The notes under the pieces: model-generated
What the model saw: the letters and a program-made list of their open reading frames with translations, nothing else
Told to the model about the DNA's origin: nothing
The model's database searches: none
Position numbers and translations under genes: made by a program
Source of the DNA: Saussurea involucrata
Lineage: Eukaryota > Streptophyta > Magnoliopsida > Asterales > Asteraceae
Direction: 5' to 3'
Assembly (NCBI GenBank): GCA_033807775.1
Contig: CM066313.1
Coordinates: forward strand, 86,925,484-86,989,483
DNA length: 64,000 bases
Part shown: positions 12,955-23,893 of the stretch, piece by piece
Layout: each line of letters opens with the position of its first letter
How positions within the stretch are numbered: position 1 is the first letter of the stretch

Positions 12955-12968
12955 CAATTTGTAGTTTA
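12955..12968 (+). terminator. snRNA 3' box after U5 copy A
   Basis: CAATTTGTAGTTTAA fits the plant snRNA 3'-end signal CA(N3-10)AGTNNAA and begins 3 nt after the mature RNA end. The same signal follows the other well-kept U5 copies. Confidence 0.8.
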
Positions 12969-13059
12969 AATAATAGATCTTGTGTCTGAAGCGCATAAAG
13001 CATTTCGAGTTTGGAGCGATTACTCTAATACTAATCTCGAGTTTGGGGCGACTACTCTA

Positions 13060-13312
13060 ATACTAATCTGGTAAGTGCTTAGCGATGATATTGAAGTTCA
13101 TTTGACATTCAGTCCATTGAAATGATGTTGTATGCAATAACAAATTGACAGGTAAAAGTTAAATCAGGAAGAGTGTTACTCTCGTTTACCAGGTAATTCT
13201 GTGTCCTTGTCACCGCTCATACCGGGTATGATTCTTGGTCTATGCCATGTTCATCTGGTAAGGTGAGTGACCCAATAAGCACTTACCAGCTAAGCATTAG
13301 GTAAACACCCCC
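13060..13312. mobile_element. GGTAAG-family MITE between U5 and U1
   Basis: Contains repeated GGTAAG/CTTACC words (CTGGTAAGTGCTTAG, TACCAGGTAATTC, ATACCGGGTATGATTC, CTTACCAGCTAAGC) and ends near GGTAAACACCC. Related units occupy the same place between U5 and U1 in the cassettes at 42352-42585 and 50870-51140. Confidence 0.5.
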
Positions 13313-13667
13313 TTATACGTAATATGATTAATTCAAACTTTATACAAAAACATGAAAATGTTTGGCTTGTTTGAAAAAATTAATTGAACTTTCAAGTGTA
13401 AATTGAACACTGGTGTTCTTGCCAAGTTAAATGCGTTATATTTTGTGATTGAGATTCAATCAAGTTTGAGAATTACTAAGCTTGAGCTAAGTAGGTTGTT
13501 AAATGCTCTTGAATAATGATGACTAATATGACTATAGTATATACTTCAAAACAGAGTGAAAGTTCTAAGACGTGGTCTCACCGGATGCAGAACGAGTAAA
13601 CCAAGCCCAATGAAGTCATGGCATGAGAAGTAGGTTGGTTATTGATGGCTAAATCATTAGGGTATCA

Positions 13668-13720
13668 TCCCACATTGATGATAAAACGGAAGGTGTAGCC
13701 ATGTCTAAATCTATTTAAAA
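13668..13720 (+). promoter_or_regulatory. U1 promoter: USE and TATA box
   Basis: TCCCACATTG (13668-13677) is a one-base variant of the plant USE. TATTTAAAA (13712-13720) is the TATA box. The 34-nt gap and the 31-nt distance from TATA to the RNA start match Pol II-type plant snRNA genes. Confidence 0.85.
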
Positions 13721-13742
13721 AGATCGTTGTACAACTTTGAAG

Positions 13743-13902
13743 ATACTTACCTGGACGGGATCAATGAGTGATCAAAAAGGCTCATGGTCTAGGTCGGTGA
13801 CCTCCATTGCACATAGGAGGGGTGCCTGTCTAAGGTCGGCTCAAGTGGTCGAGCCTACGTCATAATTTGTGGCAGTGGGGGCATGCGTTCGCGCAGCCCC
13901 CT
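13743..13902 (+). ncRNA. U1: U1 spliceosomal snRNA (copy 1)
   Basis: About 160 nt. The 5' arm ATACTTACCTGG pairs with 5' splice sites and is unchanged. Also readable are stem-loop II (GACCTCCATTGCACATAGGAGG), stem III (AAGTGGTCGAGCC), the Sm site AATTTGTGG (about 13865-13873) and the terminal GTTCGC-capped stem IV. Stem-loop I reads GATCAAAAAGG instead of the usual GAUCANGAAGG, the binding site of U1-70K, so one conserved G is an A. The promoter is intact. It is either an expressed U1 variant or a recently inactivated gene. Confidence 0.92.
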
Positions 13903-13909
13903 CCTAATT

Positions 13910-14470
13910 TCGAGCCTTGAAGGTTTTTCCAGTTTTTTCTTATTAGGTTGTTATCTAAATTTGTCTCTGGTTGCCTACTGAATACCACCTTCTTGGTACA
14001 CCACCACGTGGGTTTAGAGAACTCAGGAGGTTATTTTTATTTTTAATTCACTTTTTTGTCTTATTCACGATCTTATTTTTGAGATCAGCAATGAAGATAG
14101 TCTAAAGATGCAGATGAGTTTGATGAAGCAGAACTCACGAACAGGGGTTTGAAATCCAGATTAACCATGAAAAACATAGAAAAGATTTGCATTAAATATC
14201 AAGAACAAATTCATACAAAAAATTACAATACAAAATCCCATACAAATTAAAATTGTAAATCTACAAAACAGAAAAAAAGTAACCAAGGTTAATCAAGAAA
14301 CCCCTGACCCAATATGAAAATAAAAGATCGATAATCAAAGGAAGAAATGAGAACCTGCTGCCGTGTAGATCAAAGGGTCGGGGTGGTCTGCAAACCACGA
14401 GACCAGTACCACCATTGAACGAGAGGGAAGGGGTGAGTTTCAACATATCCATTTGCCTGCAAACCCACGA
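13910..14470. other. U1 downstream flank with copia RT scrap; otherwise nothing recognised
   Basis: At about 13985-14022 a short piece (TTGGTACACCACCACGTGGGTTTAGAG) matches the copia remnants found beside the U1 copies at 41.5 and 52.6 kb. The rest, to 14470, shows no gene. Confidence 0.45.
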
Positions 14471-14895
14471 TGAACTCAGGAGGTTAAAAATAAAAACAAC
14501 TTCCATATTAGTTTATCATTATTCAGGAGTTGGTGATTTGAGGTGCTTGATGGTAACGATTGGAGCATTTAACGAGATACTCAAAAGCTCGAGCTTTAGT
14601 AGTTCTCAAACAGTCAAACTTGACCTGATCTCGAACACAACTATAACCATTTAACTTTGATTACCCTGTAAGTGTTTTACTGGGTCAGTTACCTTTTACT
14701 CTACCGGATGAACATGTCATAGACCGAGAATCTTACCCAGTAAGAACGATGGCAAGGACCGAGAATTTTATCTGATAACCAAGAGTGACAACTTTTTACC
14801 TTGTTAGCATTTATAGCCAAAATTTTAGTTATGACGTGGAGAATCAATTTTATGCTCTTCATCCACAAGATTTACTATTTAAACTATATATTGTA

Positions 14896-15017
14896 GGAGG
14901 TATTCAAATAAATGAACACCTCTCCAAAAATAAGCGTATGCCACTTGATACAACGAACACACGGTATTCTTTAGTAAAAGGCGAAAGAATAGTTCGCTTT
15001 GTGTTCATTGCATGGCT
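14896..15017 (-). ncRNA. U5: U5 spliceosomal snRNA (copy B)
   Basis: 122 nt on the minus strand with intact loop CGCCTTTTACT, flanking stem and Sm site ATTTTTGGA. USE TCCCACATCG is the complement of 15088-15097 and TATA the complement of 15046-15054, gap 33 nt. The 3' box reads CAATATATAGTTTAA. Differences from copy A lie in less constrained places, such as TTATC for TTGTA in the 3' half. Probably functional by sequence. No U1 follows it. Confidence 0.9.
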
Positions 15018-15045
15018 GCGTGGCTTTTGCTGGAGAATGAGGGTG

Positions 15046-15097
15046 TTATTTATTCATCTGCTACACTCCACATTAGTATCCATGGTTCGATGTGGGA
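15046..15097 (-). promoter_or_regulatory. USE and TATA box of U5 copy B
   Basis: Complement gives TCCCACATCG then AATAAATAA after 33 nt, the same layout as copy A. Confidence 0.85.
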
Positions 15098-16144
15098 GAA
15101 AAATGAAAAAGTGCTGATTCAATATCTCTCATAATTAAATGAATGGACGTGGTATTGTTGTTGGATGTTGCTATATAATATGGATACATAAATAACATCA
15201 TTACATATTTATATTAATGTTAGATTACATATTAAAAATGTAAAAAGTAAATTTATTTGTTGAAGTGGATCAAAAGTTTGCAAAATCGTCTGATGTGTTG
15301 TTAACCAAATTTCACGTTCTGAGAGATTATTTAAGCTTTTTGGTTGACTTTTAGCGATTTTGCCGGTTTTTTTTGTTGATGTTTATTGTATTTTCTAATA
15401 TCTCGTAACACATTTCAAAGTTTAATGGGTGTACATTTCATACCCAAAAAAAGTTATACTATTTTTGAGAGGAAAACTCGCAATATCATAAAAAAAGGAA
15501 ATACAAGAGTTCAAGTCAAAGAAAAATTATACTTACGAAAATAAGTTGAGCAGGTACACGAGACCCCGCTTAAGGCTTAATAGGTCTATTCGTGCTTGCT
15601 GGAATCGTTAAAAAGTATTATATATTAATCAACAATGTAAAAGTAATTATAAAAATAAATAAAATAGAAACATGTAATGAAATATGTATTGGTTCTCATG
15701 TATTGATAATTTTGTTTCTCTTTACTCAAAAAATATTTGTTTAATTCTTGTAACAGATAAATCTTGTAACTACTGATATGTGAATGTTAAGTTGTCGAGT
15801 TATGTCGTAATTCTTAATTATGTGAAAAACATCACATCCAAATCAACCAATATCATATATGCCGAAAACATGTTTACCGGTAGATAAAAAAATGTAAATG
15901 GAAAAAAGTTTTAGGATACTTAAAGACCGTTAATTTTCATAAATAAAGACATGCCATTTCTTGAGCAGAAAGCAATACACAATCAAAATTTAGTTCCAGC
16001 AGCAAGTACATGAAGGATGAACAGTTACCACATATCCATGGCTACCACAATGAATACCATATTTTTTTCTCATTTTAAATAAATACAAAGAACAATAAAC
16101 ACCCTTACCTTTCTTTATGTAGCTAACACCTTCCTCCACATCCT

Positions 16145-16844
16145 TCAGTTTCTTCTTTGTTTCTCGAGCGGCAGGCTCCCGCTCCCCTTCCTTTTCCGGC
16201 CACCAGACTTGGGTGGCGACCGCTGTCTCCCGCCACCATCGCCCACCACTCCCACCTCCCCTTCTTCCACCGCCTCAAAATCCTCAACCTCATTATCATC
16301 AATATTCGAAGTTTTCGACCAAACTCTGTTTTCTCTCTTGTTTGCTTTTCTTTGATTCAGCCGACAGTTCTACACCATCTTCTAGTTCGCGCTCGATCAG
16401 ATCATCCTCATTTATGAACTCCGTTCTCCGACTCACGTCACTACCGCGTGCTTTCCTTCTTTTCTCAAGAGCTGCCCAAACCTTATCTTTATCGATCTTT
16501 TTTATCGCATCCTTGGGTGACGGCTGGCTTCTATAATCGACATTTTGGCCGCGGTATTCTTGGTCTTCGACCTCATGCCGCTTGGGCCCACACAACGAGT
16601 TAGTTTCCACTTCTTTTGCATCGCCATTTTCCGATTCATAATGTTGATCATCATTGTTCTCCACATCAGAAGTGGCACCAACGTGAGAATCACTCTCGTT
16701 TGTGGCATGGTCTTCGTTAACAGTAGGGGGTCGTGCCTTCTGAGTGACTCCGCCACCTGTACTTCCGTCAAGAACCTCACTAGTTTGAGAAGGTGGCACT
16801 CTATTTTGCTCATATATATAGTTCCAACATTTGGTTGCTTACCT
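16145..16844 (-). pseudogene. Cyclin T last-exon copy, frame-broken
   Basis: About 700 nt against 815 nt in the intact exon. A segment for the Ser/Pro-rich part (after SHVGATS in the protein) is deleted. A one-base insertion near 16318 changes the frame after KSKQERKQS. The acceptor region and the final stop remain, but no cyclin-box exons are attached. The longest frame is 16299-16799, starting MPPSQTSEVLDG. Pseudogene fragment. Confidence 0.88.
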
Positions 16845-17082
16845 CTGCAATAAATATCATAATTTACCAGTACTGTTGGTATTACATCCGCTTTAATTTG
16901 TTGTGTGCTCCCCTAAGTTAACAAAATGTGGTTGTAGTCTACCAATAGTGTCATTGCATGTGGTATTACAGGTTGCAAGTTTGAATCACTTTGGCTCTAT
17001 TTTAATTTTTAGGTAACGGCAGCAGAAAAGAAGGAAATAACCACTTGGGTGTTGCAGAAAAAAACTAGTTGTATGCGTTTGG

Positions 17083-17290
17083 TATGCGGATGGAACGGGA
17101 CAGAACTAGACGGGGTTGGACAGGACTGGACGTGCAAGACTGCAAGTTTGCAAGTGAGGTAGGCGGGTGAAAGAACTTTGTGAGGTTTTAAGATTTTTTT
17201 TGACATGGGTATTTTAGCAATTTACCAAGCTTGTCTCATTTCCCTTATTTCCGTTCCACCTATTTTGGTGGGACAGAAAACTTGCATTTT
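17083..17290. other. Junction between cassette 2 and the copia complex
   Basis: GGATGGAACGGGACAGAAC... to ...CCGTTCCACCTATTTTGG looks like a small inverted-repeat element (GGAACGG/CCGTTCC ends). No gene recognised. Confidence 0.35.
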
Positions 17291-17893
17291 TGTCCTAGGG
17301 TAAGGGGGTGATGGATGCAGTATGAAGGTTAAGGCGCTGAGTGGGTTTGACGATCCCACTCTTAGCACGGGTCGTCATAGGGTGTGTTGGATGAGGAGCG
17401 GGAGGTGAGACCGTGGGTGATGACGTGGAGGGGAAGGATGGAGAGGAAGCCATAGGTGATGGTGAGGAGGCCGTAGGTGACGGTGGAGAGGAGGCCGTAG
17501 GTGATGGTTCTCTCGCTCGCTATAAGGCTATAGACGATGCAGTGAGAATGATGTCATCCACATATAATAGGAGATAAGCAGTGGCCTGTGGTGAGTGGTA
17601 GATAAATAACGAAGTATCAGATCGACTATGCTGGAAACCAAGCCGTAAAGCATACTGCGCGAATCTATGATACCATGCCCGGGGGGCCTGCTTGAGACCA
17701 TAGAGGGAGCGCTGAAGGAGGCAAACGTGATATGGATATCGAGGATCATGGAAACCCGGTGGCTGATGCATATACACAGTCTCCTGAAGGTGGTCGTGCA
17801 AAAATGCATTCTTCACGTCAATGTGGTTCGGTCCATGTGGCTTTTCGCCACAAGTATCACGCTGATGGTTCTCTCGCTCGCTATAAGGCCCGT
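17290..17893. mobile_element. Scrambled copia fragments left of the copia element
   Basis: 17525-17816 (minus) encodes a piece of copia RT (MKNAFLHDHLQE..., YVDDIILTAS) matching 30060-30350. 17290-17520 (minus) matches the linker and RT start at about 29540-29735, out of order. 17816-17893 is on the plus strand and matches 29849-29930. The minus and plus parts meet in a fold-back at TCACGTCAATGTGG. The plus piece then runs straight into the copia LTR. Confidence 0.75.
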
Positions 17894-18105
17894 CTTGTTG
17901 TATATCTAGTCATTGTATTCTCTATTTTGAATTGAAGGAAATTGATTCACTATCATGGTATCTGAGCATAATTAGGAACCTTCCTAATTTCTCTCATCTC
18001 CCCCCTTCTCTCTCCTGAACCTGTCAAACCTAGGGTCGGCCGACTCCTCCTTTTTCCGGCAACCAACACCGATTCCCTCCTCCTCTTCTTTCAAGTTTTT
18101 CGCAA

Positions 18106-19153
18106 ATGGCCGAACAACAAGCTGCTTCCCAATAAGGTTTTCGGTATCACCAACATAAAAACTTACGTTTCGCTCATTCTTGACCTTGACTGTCTCAACT
18201 ATGATGCATGGAGAGAGCTTTTCTCCACTCATTGTATCGGCTTTGATGTGATCGATCACATCGACGAGTCCTCTCCAAAACCCACGGATCCCGAATGGAA
18301 GAAGGTGGACTCCATCGTAAAACTATGGATCTATGGTTCAATCTCTCAATCCCTTCTCCAAATGGTCTTGAAGAAGGACTCTCCTGCTCTCCAAGTTTGG
18401 AATAGCCTAGAGACCCTTTTTCGAGACAACAAGGACGCCAAAACCATGCAAATCGATAGCGAGCTTCGAAACATCGTCATGGGTGATCTCTCCGTCACCG
18501 CCTACATCACCAAGATTAAATCCCTTGCCGACCTTCTCGCCAACCTCGATTCGGACTCCACCATACCGGATAAACACCTTGTCATCTACACCATCAACAA
18601 CCTTTCATCCAAGTTTGACTCGGTGGCCAACATCATCCGGTATCGTTCTCCCCTTCCAGCATTCTTAGAGACTCATTCGATGCTCCTTTTGGAGGAACAA
18701 CGGATGACGCAAAGTCGGCCCGTACCCCCTTCCTCTCACACCGATCATCCCTCATCTCCTACCATATTGAATGCTAATCACAACGGTGGACATCGGGGAA
18801 ATGGTCGCCGAAACGACCGCCGACAGCAGCAAGGCCGCCGTCGACAGCAGCCGAACATCGGCGCCCCACCCGCTCGCTATGGGTGGGTGTTCATCCCACC
18901 ACCGAATCAACCCCACCAACCGCAGCCGCCGTCGGCCCAATGGCAGCGGCAATCTGTCGGGTTACTTGGACCACCGTCGCAAAGCAACCAACAGCGGCAC
19001 CGCCTTCCAACACCGCCGCCTCCTGGTCGCCACCGCCCCCTGCCGGTAATCCTCACTTCAGCGGCCCTTCGGCCCATCTCTCGACAGCGGCACCTTCACC
19101 CCCGTGGACCTGGAATACACCGGATCAAGCGACGGCTCTTCCCGAATTATTAA
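18106..19153 (+). pseudogene. Copia gag, frame-broken
   Basis: An ATG at 18106 opens MAEQQAASQ and hits a stop at once. The gag frame continues from about 18135 (...TYVSLILDLDCLNYDAW) through ELFSTHCIGFDVIDHIDE, WNSLETLFRDNKDAK and SVTAYITKIKSLADLLANL, the UBN2-type copia gag fold. The tail is Pro/Arg-rich and frame-shifted; no clear CCHC knuckle is readable. Gag would form the virus-like particle. Confidence 0.75.
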
Positions 19154-19534
19154 CACCATGGCTTTAAATGATCTGGGTACAACAGATTGGTATATGGACA
19201 CCGGGGCAACCGGCCATGTGCACGCAAACGCAGGTATACTCAACTTTGTTCTTGATAATCATGATACTCGGTCTATCTTAGTCGGTAACGGATCCCAAAT
19301 GCCTGTAGTGACCACCGGACATGCTCCGTTTCCCCTCAAAAATCCTTACCATCCATTACATCTTCGAAATATACTTATCTCTCCCGCAATTATTAAAAAT
19401 CTTATTTCCGTTCGTCAATTTACACGTCCAAATAAAACTTCTATTGAGTTTGACAGTTTTGGTTTTACTGTCAAGGATTACAAGACCCGCCGCCCTCTAA
19501 TCCGATGTGATAGCGACGACCCTCTCTATCCGGT
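19104..19534 (+). pseudogene. Copia protease region, interrupted by insertion
   Basis: Carries the aspartic protease signature WYMDTGATGH with downstream NLISVRQF, typical of copia. The frame is cut at 19535-19539 (CAACC), the target site of the nested element, and picks up in the same frame after the second CAACC at 28447-28451. Confidence 0.85.
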
Positions 19535-20149
19535 CAACCTGTAACGCCCTAAAATTTAGAGTAAATTTAAACCTGGATTGTTGCGGAATTAATACTAAAA
19601 TGACATAGACAAATCACCCAAAAAGGGGAAGTAATATTGGCGTTTACATTACAAGTAATCGAACGGGATAAACCCAACAACCTATTAATCTAGACTTAGC
19701 AAAGTTCAGATTATATGCAGGTGTTGCTATCTCGCCCTCAAAAGTATAACAATTCTATACACCAAAAATCCGCCTCTATGTCCATCCAAAAATTTGCTAT
19801 TGCCCCTTCATACTCTCCACTCAAGCCCGAGGGATCCCACCGCTAGAATTACCTGCTATACACGTCATTAAAGAAGAAGTGTTAGGCTAGAGCCTAGTGA
19901 GTACAACGTTTAGAAATTTAATAATTAATAATTATTTATAAAAACCGGCAAATGAGAATACCAAAATCATGAATGTACGTCGTAATAATACCAAGGACCC
20001 TTTGGGTTGACGGGGGAGTCCCGCTTACCAACACAAGTGACGGAACACGTATAGTAAGCCACTTGGTAGTTGGTAAAGCCCAACACATAACCATAATCTT
20101 GGATACCGAGTGAGGTTACTTACAACCAACACCCATGAAGTTACAATGT

Positions 20150-21483
20150 TGATAACGCCACTTTTTGGCGTTATTTTCGGTCCAAAAACCAACGAGATTG
20201 GCTTGTATTTAAGCAAAGAAGCGGAATTTTACGGTTTATCTAGTGGAATGTGCAGGTTTATTAAAAGACAGTAATCTCCGAGAAAAGAAGCTAAAAAGAG
20301 CCCAAAACGAAGCCCAACGGAAGCCCGAGATCTTAGTCCAAAACCGCGGCCCAAACCGCGGCACACACTGTTCCATGCTGCGGCACACTGTTCCCAAACC
20401 GCGGCCCATGCCGCGGCACGCACTGCTCCACGCCGCCGCGCAGTTTGGCGCGCGGTTTGCAAACCGCGACACAAACTGCGGCGCGCACTGTTTCAGCATC
20501 CTTAAGTCCGTTTTTTGGGAATTTTAGGTCATTATTCGCGCAGCTTTTCGACGACGACCAGAGGCAGTTTAGGGGCGATTTTGGGAGACTTTTCGGAGTT
20601 TTTGGGGTCACGTTAGAGGATCAATCGGAGCCACGTTCATCAAGCAAAGTAGATACAAACACGATAGAAGGGAGTACATCATTCCATATGTTTTCTTCCA
20701 TTGTTCTTGTCTTTTCTTTTGTGTTTGAATCCACCACTGACATGAACTAATTCCAGATGTTGGGGGTTGGAATGAATATGGTTTGAACATATGAACAGAT
20801 GATTTGAACTCTTATCAGTTTTTTTCTTAATTAATGAAGCATGTGATTTCGTTCTTAACGCTTTTGTGAGTTTGGCCAATTTACAATTGATTTGTTGTTA
20901 GCAATTAAGTTCGAGAGAATAGATTGTTATTTAGAATTACAAATTGCATGCCTAAGGTGAGAAAGGAGATAGAAATTTTCCGAGTAAACCTTAGTCCCTT
21001 TACAATCTTGTGTTTAATGTGTTTTGAACTACATAGGTTAAGATTGAGAGATTTAACTTATGTTTTCCAAGATAAAACTTGCAGTTGCTTGAAAAAGAAC
21101 CATTGTTTATAATAAAAATCGTTGTCGCTTGAGAAAGGGCAACGGTGATCTCAAGATTGGGTATTCATTAACGAGAATAACTGGTAATTGTTTTGGGTCA
21201 GATGTTTGTATGTGAAAACCATAGGATTCCCAACTCTCAACTGTTTTCTCTATCGAAGTCTTTTAAGTTGTTCCTGTTCCGTGTTTGATTTAGTTTAATT
21301 GCCATTGATTAGTTTAAAACCAACCTTTCAAAATATCGACAGTTCAGTTAATAGCAATTTTGGTCATTGTGATACTTAGTTCCTAGTTCCCGTGGATTCG
21401 ATACTCGTACTTACCGTACGTATTACTTGATTTCGACACCGTACACTTGCGGTTAGATTTAGGGGGTGTAAACCCGTCTATCA
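20150..21483 (+). repeat. 5' LTR of gypsy element
   Basis: Contains a GC-rich block (about 20338-20500) of imperfect repeats built on AAACCGCGGC and CACTGTTCC words, longer than in the 3' LTR. The remaining LTR sequence is nearly identical to 25937-27194, so the insertion is recent. Confidence 0.85.
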
Positions 21484-21489
21484 AGTTTT

Positions 21490-21507
21490 TGGCGCCGTTG
21501 CCGGGGA
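21490..21507 (+). other. Primer-binding site of gypsy element
   Basis: TGGCGCCGTTGCCGGGGA lies 6 nt after the LTR end and complements the 3' end of plant tRNA-Asp, common among Athila-type elements. Confidence 0.85.
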
Positions 21508-21645
21508 GCTAGTTGCAACTGCTAGCACTACCAGCTATAAGCGCTATTAGATTGAACATTTTTTTTATTCTGTTATTTCATTTTGTCACCTTCAATTTCT
21601 GGATTACTGATCTTGTTACTTTCCATTTCAGGTGCTAATTGGCTT

Positions 21646-22623
21646 ATGCCAAGGAAGACCCGAGGGAAGGAAATCGAGCCACTTGATCCGGAGATCGAAA
21701 GAATCGCCCGCCGTCTGCGAAAAGCATCTAAAGCGCAAAGAAAGTTAAAGATGGGAGACGAAATACCCGTCAATAGACCACCTGGAAACAATCCTCCGCC
21801 TCCTCCGGCGAGAGTTCCGATGCGGTCATTTGCCAATCCAAACATGGCAGCCGCACGTATAGGGATCCAACCGCCCACGACTGGGGTGAACTACTTCGAG
21901 ATTAAACCAAGTACCATTGTCATGGTACAGCAAAACCAGTTCGGAGGGTCCCCGACAGAAGATCCTCATGCACATCTTCGTGCATTTGAGAGGATATGTA
22001 ACACGTTCAAAATCAATGGGGTCAACGAGGATGCCATCAAGCTAAGGCTATTCAGCTTCTCACTCAAGGGTAGAGCTGAAATTTGGATAGAGGGTTTGCC
22101 AACCGATCTTATCACCACATGGGCCGACCTAAAAGCCGCATTTCTTCAGAAATTCTTCCCACCGGGAAGAACCGCGCAGTTAATGGCCTATATTACACAC
22201 TTTGCTCAATGGGAGCAAGAGACCCTTTATGAAGCGTGGGAGAGGTATAAAGATATGTTGAAGAAGTGCCCGCATCATGGATTACACGGTTGGGTCATCA
22301 TCCAGACCTTCTTTGGAGGCCTTCACCCGCAGTTTAAAAATGATATCACTGTTGCAGCGGGTGGAGCCTTAATGGAGAAGACATATGAGGAAGCATGCGA
22401 GCTGATCGTGAACCTGGCCGAGCACAGTTTTTCCACTCCAAGATCATCTGTTAGAAGGGTCGCTAATATTCAAGAATCTGATGAGCTGAAGGAACTTAAA
22501 GCGCAACTAGCTTTTATCACCAACCATTTGAAGGGAGGTAATCCGGAAGCACCTGAACAAGTGAAATTTTTGCAAAAACTAGAACAATCAACCGAGGAAC
22601 GACCCATTCTCCAATACTTATAA
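21646..22623 (+). pseudogene. Gypsy gag, N-terminal part
   Basis: I take the start at 21646 (MPRKTRGKEIEP) because the second copy at 43.3 kb starts alike; the frame is open from 21583. The retrotransposon gag domain spans about residues 110-250 (DPHAHLRAFERICNTFKING, FFPPGRTAQLMAYITHF, FFGGLHPQF). The frame ends early at 22623. The typical Athila continuation (NTYNEGWKKHPNFSW) is in another frame just after, so one frameshift at about 22550-22620 separates the two parts. Confidence 0.82.
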
Positions 22624-23893
22624 CGAAGGGTGGAAGAAACACCCCAATTTTTCGTGGAGTCAACCCGGTCAACAACAAGGTAATTTTTCTAACTCTTCTA
22701 ATTCTTCTCATACTAATAATGTGTACCGTCCTCCAGGTTTCCACCAAAGGAACGAAGGACCATCCATGGAGAAGAAGCCGGGGCTGGAAGAGATGATGAT
22801 GAAGTTCATGACCAAGATGGATAACACGGTTGGAGAGTTAGCGAGCACGGTGAATACGGTAAAAGCTGCCACCGATCAGAACACCGCGTCGATCAAGATC
22901 TTGGAGAGGCAAGTGAGGCAAATTTCTGAAGCCCTACAAAACCGACCTCCCGGAGCACTCCTAATTATGACTGAAAGGAAACCAAGAGAGGAGTGTAATG
23001 CCATTTACCTAAGAAGTGGCAAGGAGTTGACTAGAAACACAACACGAGAATCGTCATTAAGAGAGATCGAGCAAGATGTAGAGATCATTGACATTGATGA
23101 GTTGGAAGCCGAGAGAGATATAGTGACTGAAGAGGCCAAGGATGGACCGAAGGAAAAAGAGGTGACATCCCCATCGAAGCCGGTAGTGAAGTCGTTTGCA
23201 CCACCATTGCCATATCCAAATAGGCTTAAAGCCCAAAAGGAGGATTTAAATTTTTCCAAATTTCTTGAAGTTTTTAAGAAATTACATATTAACATCCCTT
23301 TTGCAGATGCGCTGGCCCAAATGTCGACATACCTCAAATTCATGAAGGAGATTCTATCCAAGAAGAGGGCGATCGATCACCAGTCCACCATTGCATTTAC
23401 TGAAGAGTGTAGTGCCATCATTCAGAACAAGCTTCCCCCGAAGCTCAAAGATCCAGGGAGTTTCTCGATCCCTATTCAAATTGGTGATATTCGTTTTAAT
23501 AAAGTGTTGTGTGATTTAGGGGTGAGTATTAACTTAATGCCTCTATCTATTTTCAGGAAGCTCGGATTGGGGGAAGTGAAGCCGACGTACATGACGCTCA
23601 AGTTGGCGGATCGATCCATAGTGTACCCATATGGAGTGGTAGAGGACGTGCTCATCAAGGTGGGAAAGTTTTACTTTCTGGTGGATTTCGTGGTGATGGA
23701 CATCGACGAAGATATAGAAGTCCCATTGATCTTGGGAAGATCCTTCCTAGCCACGAGCCGAGCGATGATCGACATGGAGGAAGGCGAGATGACTTTGAGA
23801 GTTGGTGGTGAGAAGGAAGTGTTCATGATGTTCGAGAAGATAAGAGATAGAGGCGAAGAGAAATTTGGTGAGAAAGAAAGGCCGACGGAGTGA
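22624..23893 (+). CDS. Gypsy gag C-terminus and aspartic protease
   Basis: The first ATG of this frame is at 22721, but the frame is open from 22624 and continues gag (HPNFSWSQPGQQQ, then MYRPPGFHQRN). The protease is near the end: VLCDLGVSINLMPLSIFRKL with ILGRSFLATSRAMID. The active-site triad reads D-L-G, as is common in this plant gypsy group, rather than D-S/T-G. A stop at 23893 comes directly after the protease, where pol would start in an autonomous element. Confidence 0.8.

Larger units (their letters stand above)
9740..12975 (+). repeat. 3.2-kb segmental duplicate, copy 1 (cyclin T last exon + U5)
   Basis: Near-identical to 47223-50457. It runs from inside the intron LTR element through the 5' LTR, the last cyclin T exon, its 3' flank and the U5 gene, and stops just after the U5 3' box. 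The encoded last exons differ by only three residues. Sequence beyond the right end (toward U1) is still related but visibly more diverged, so the near-identical tract is either a recent duplication or a gene-conversion tract over older copies. Confidence 0.9.
14480..17060 (-). repeat. Inverted cassette 2: cyclin T last exon and U5 on the minus strand
   Basis: Read on the minus strand this repeats the order of cassette 1: intron end (17060-16845), last-exon copy (16844-16145), 3' flank (16144-15120), U5 (15017-14896), MITE (about 14790-14672), then the U5-U1 spacer (to 14480). U1 itself is missing. With 10480-12975 it forms a tail-to-tail inverted repeat with arms of more than 2 kb. Confidence 0.85.

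Noticed and set aside
12611..13003. Minus-strand 130-codon frame
   Set aside because: It is the antisense of the U5 copy A locus. The same peptide (GGIQINE, NTRYSLVKGERIVRF) recurs at every U5 copy because the RNA is conserved, not because a protein is encoded.
14785..15117. Plus-strand 110-codon frame with a conserved peptide
   Set aside because: Antisense of U5 copy B and its promoter. Likewise 55126-55539 (copy G) and 50195-50392 (copy E).
20229..20611. Overlapping Cys/Arg-rich frames
   Set aside because: They come from the GC-rich repeat block of the gypsy LTR and vary with repeat length between the two LTRs.
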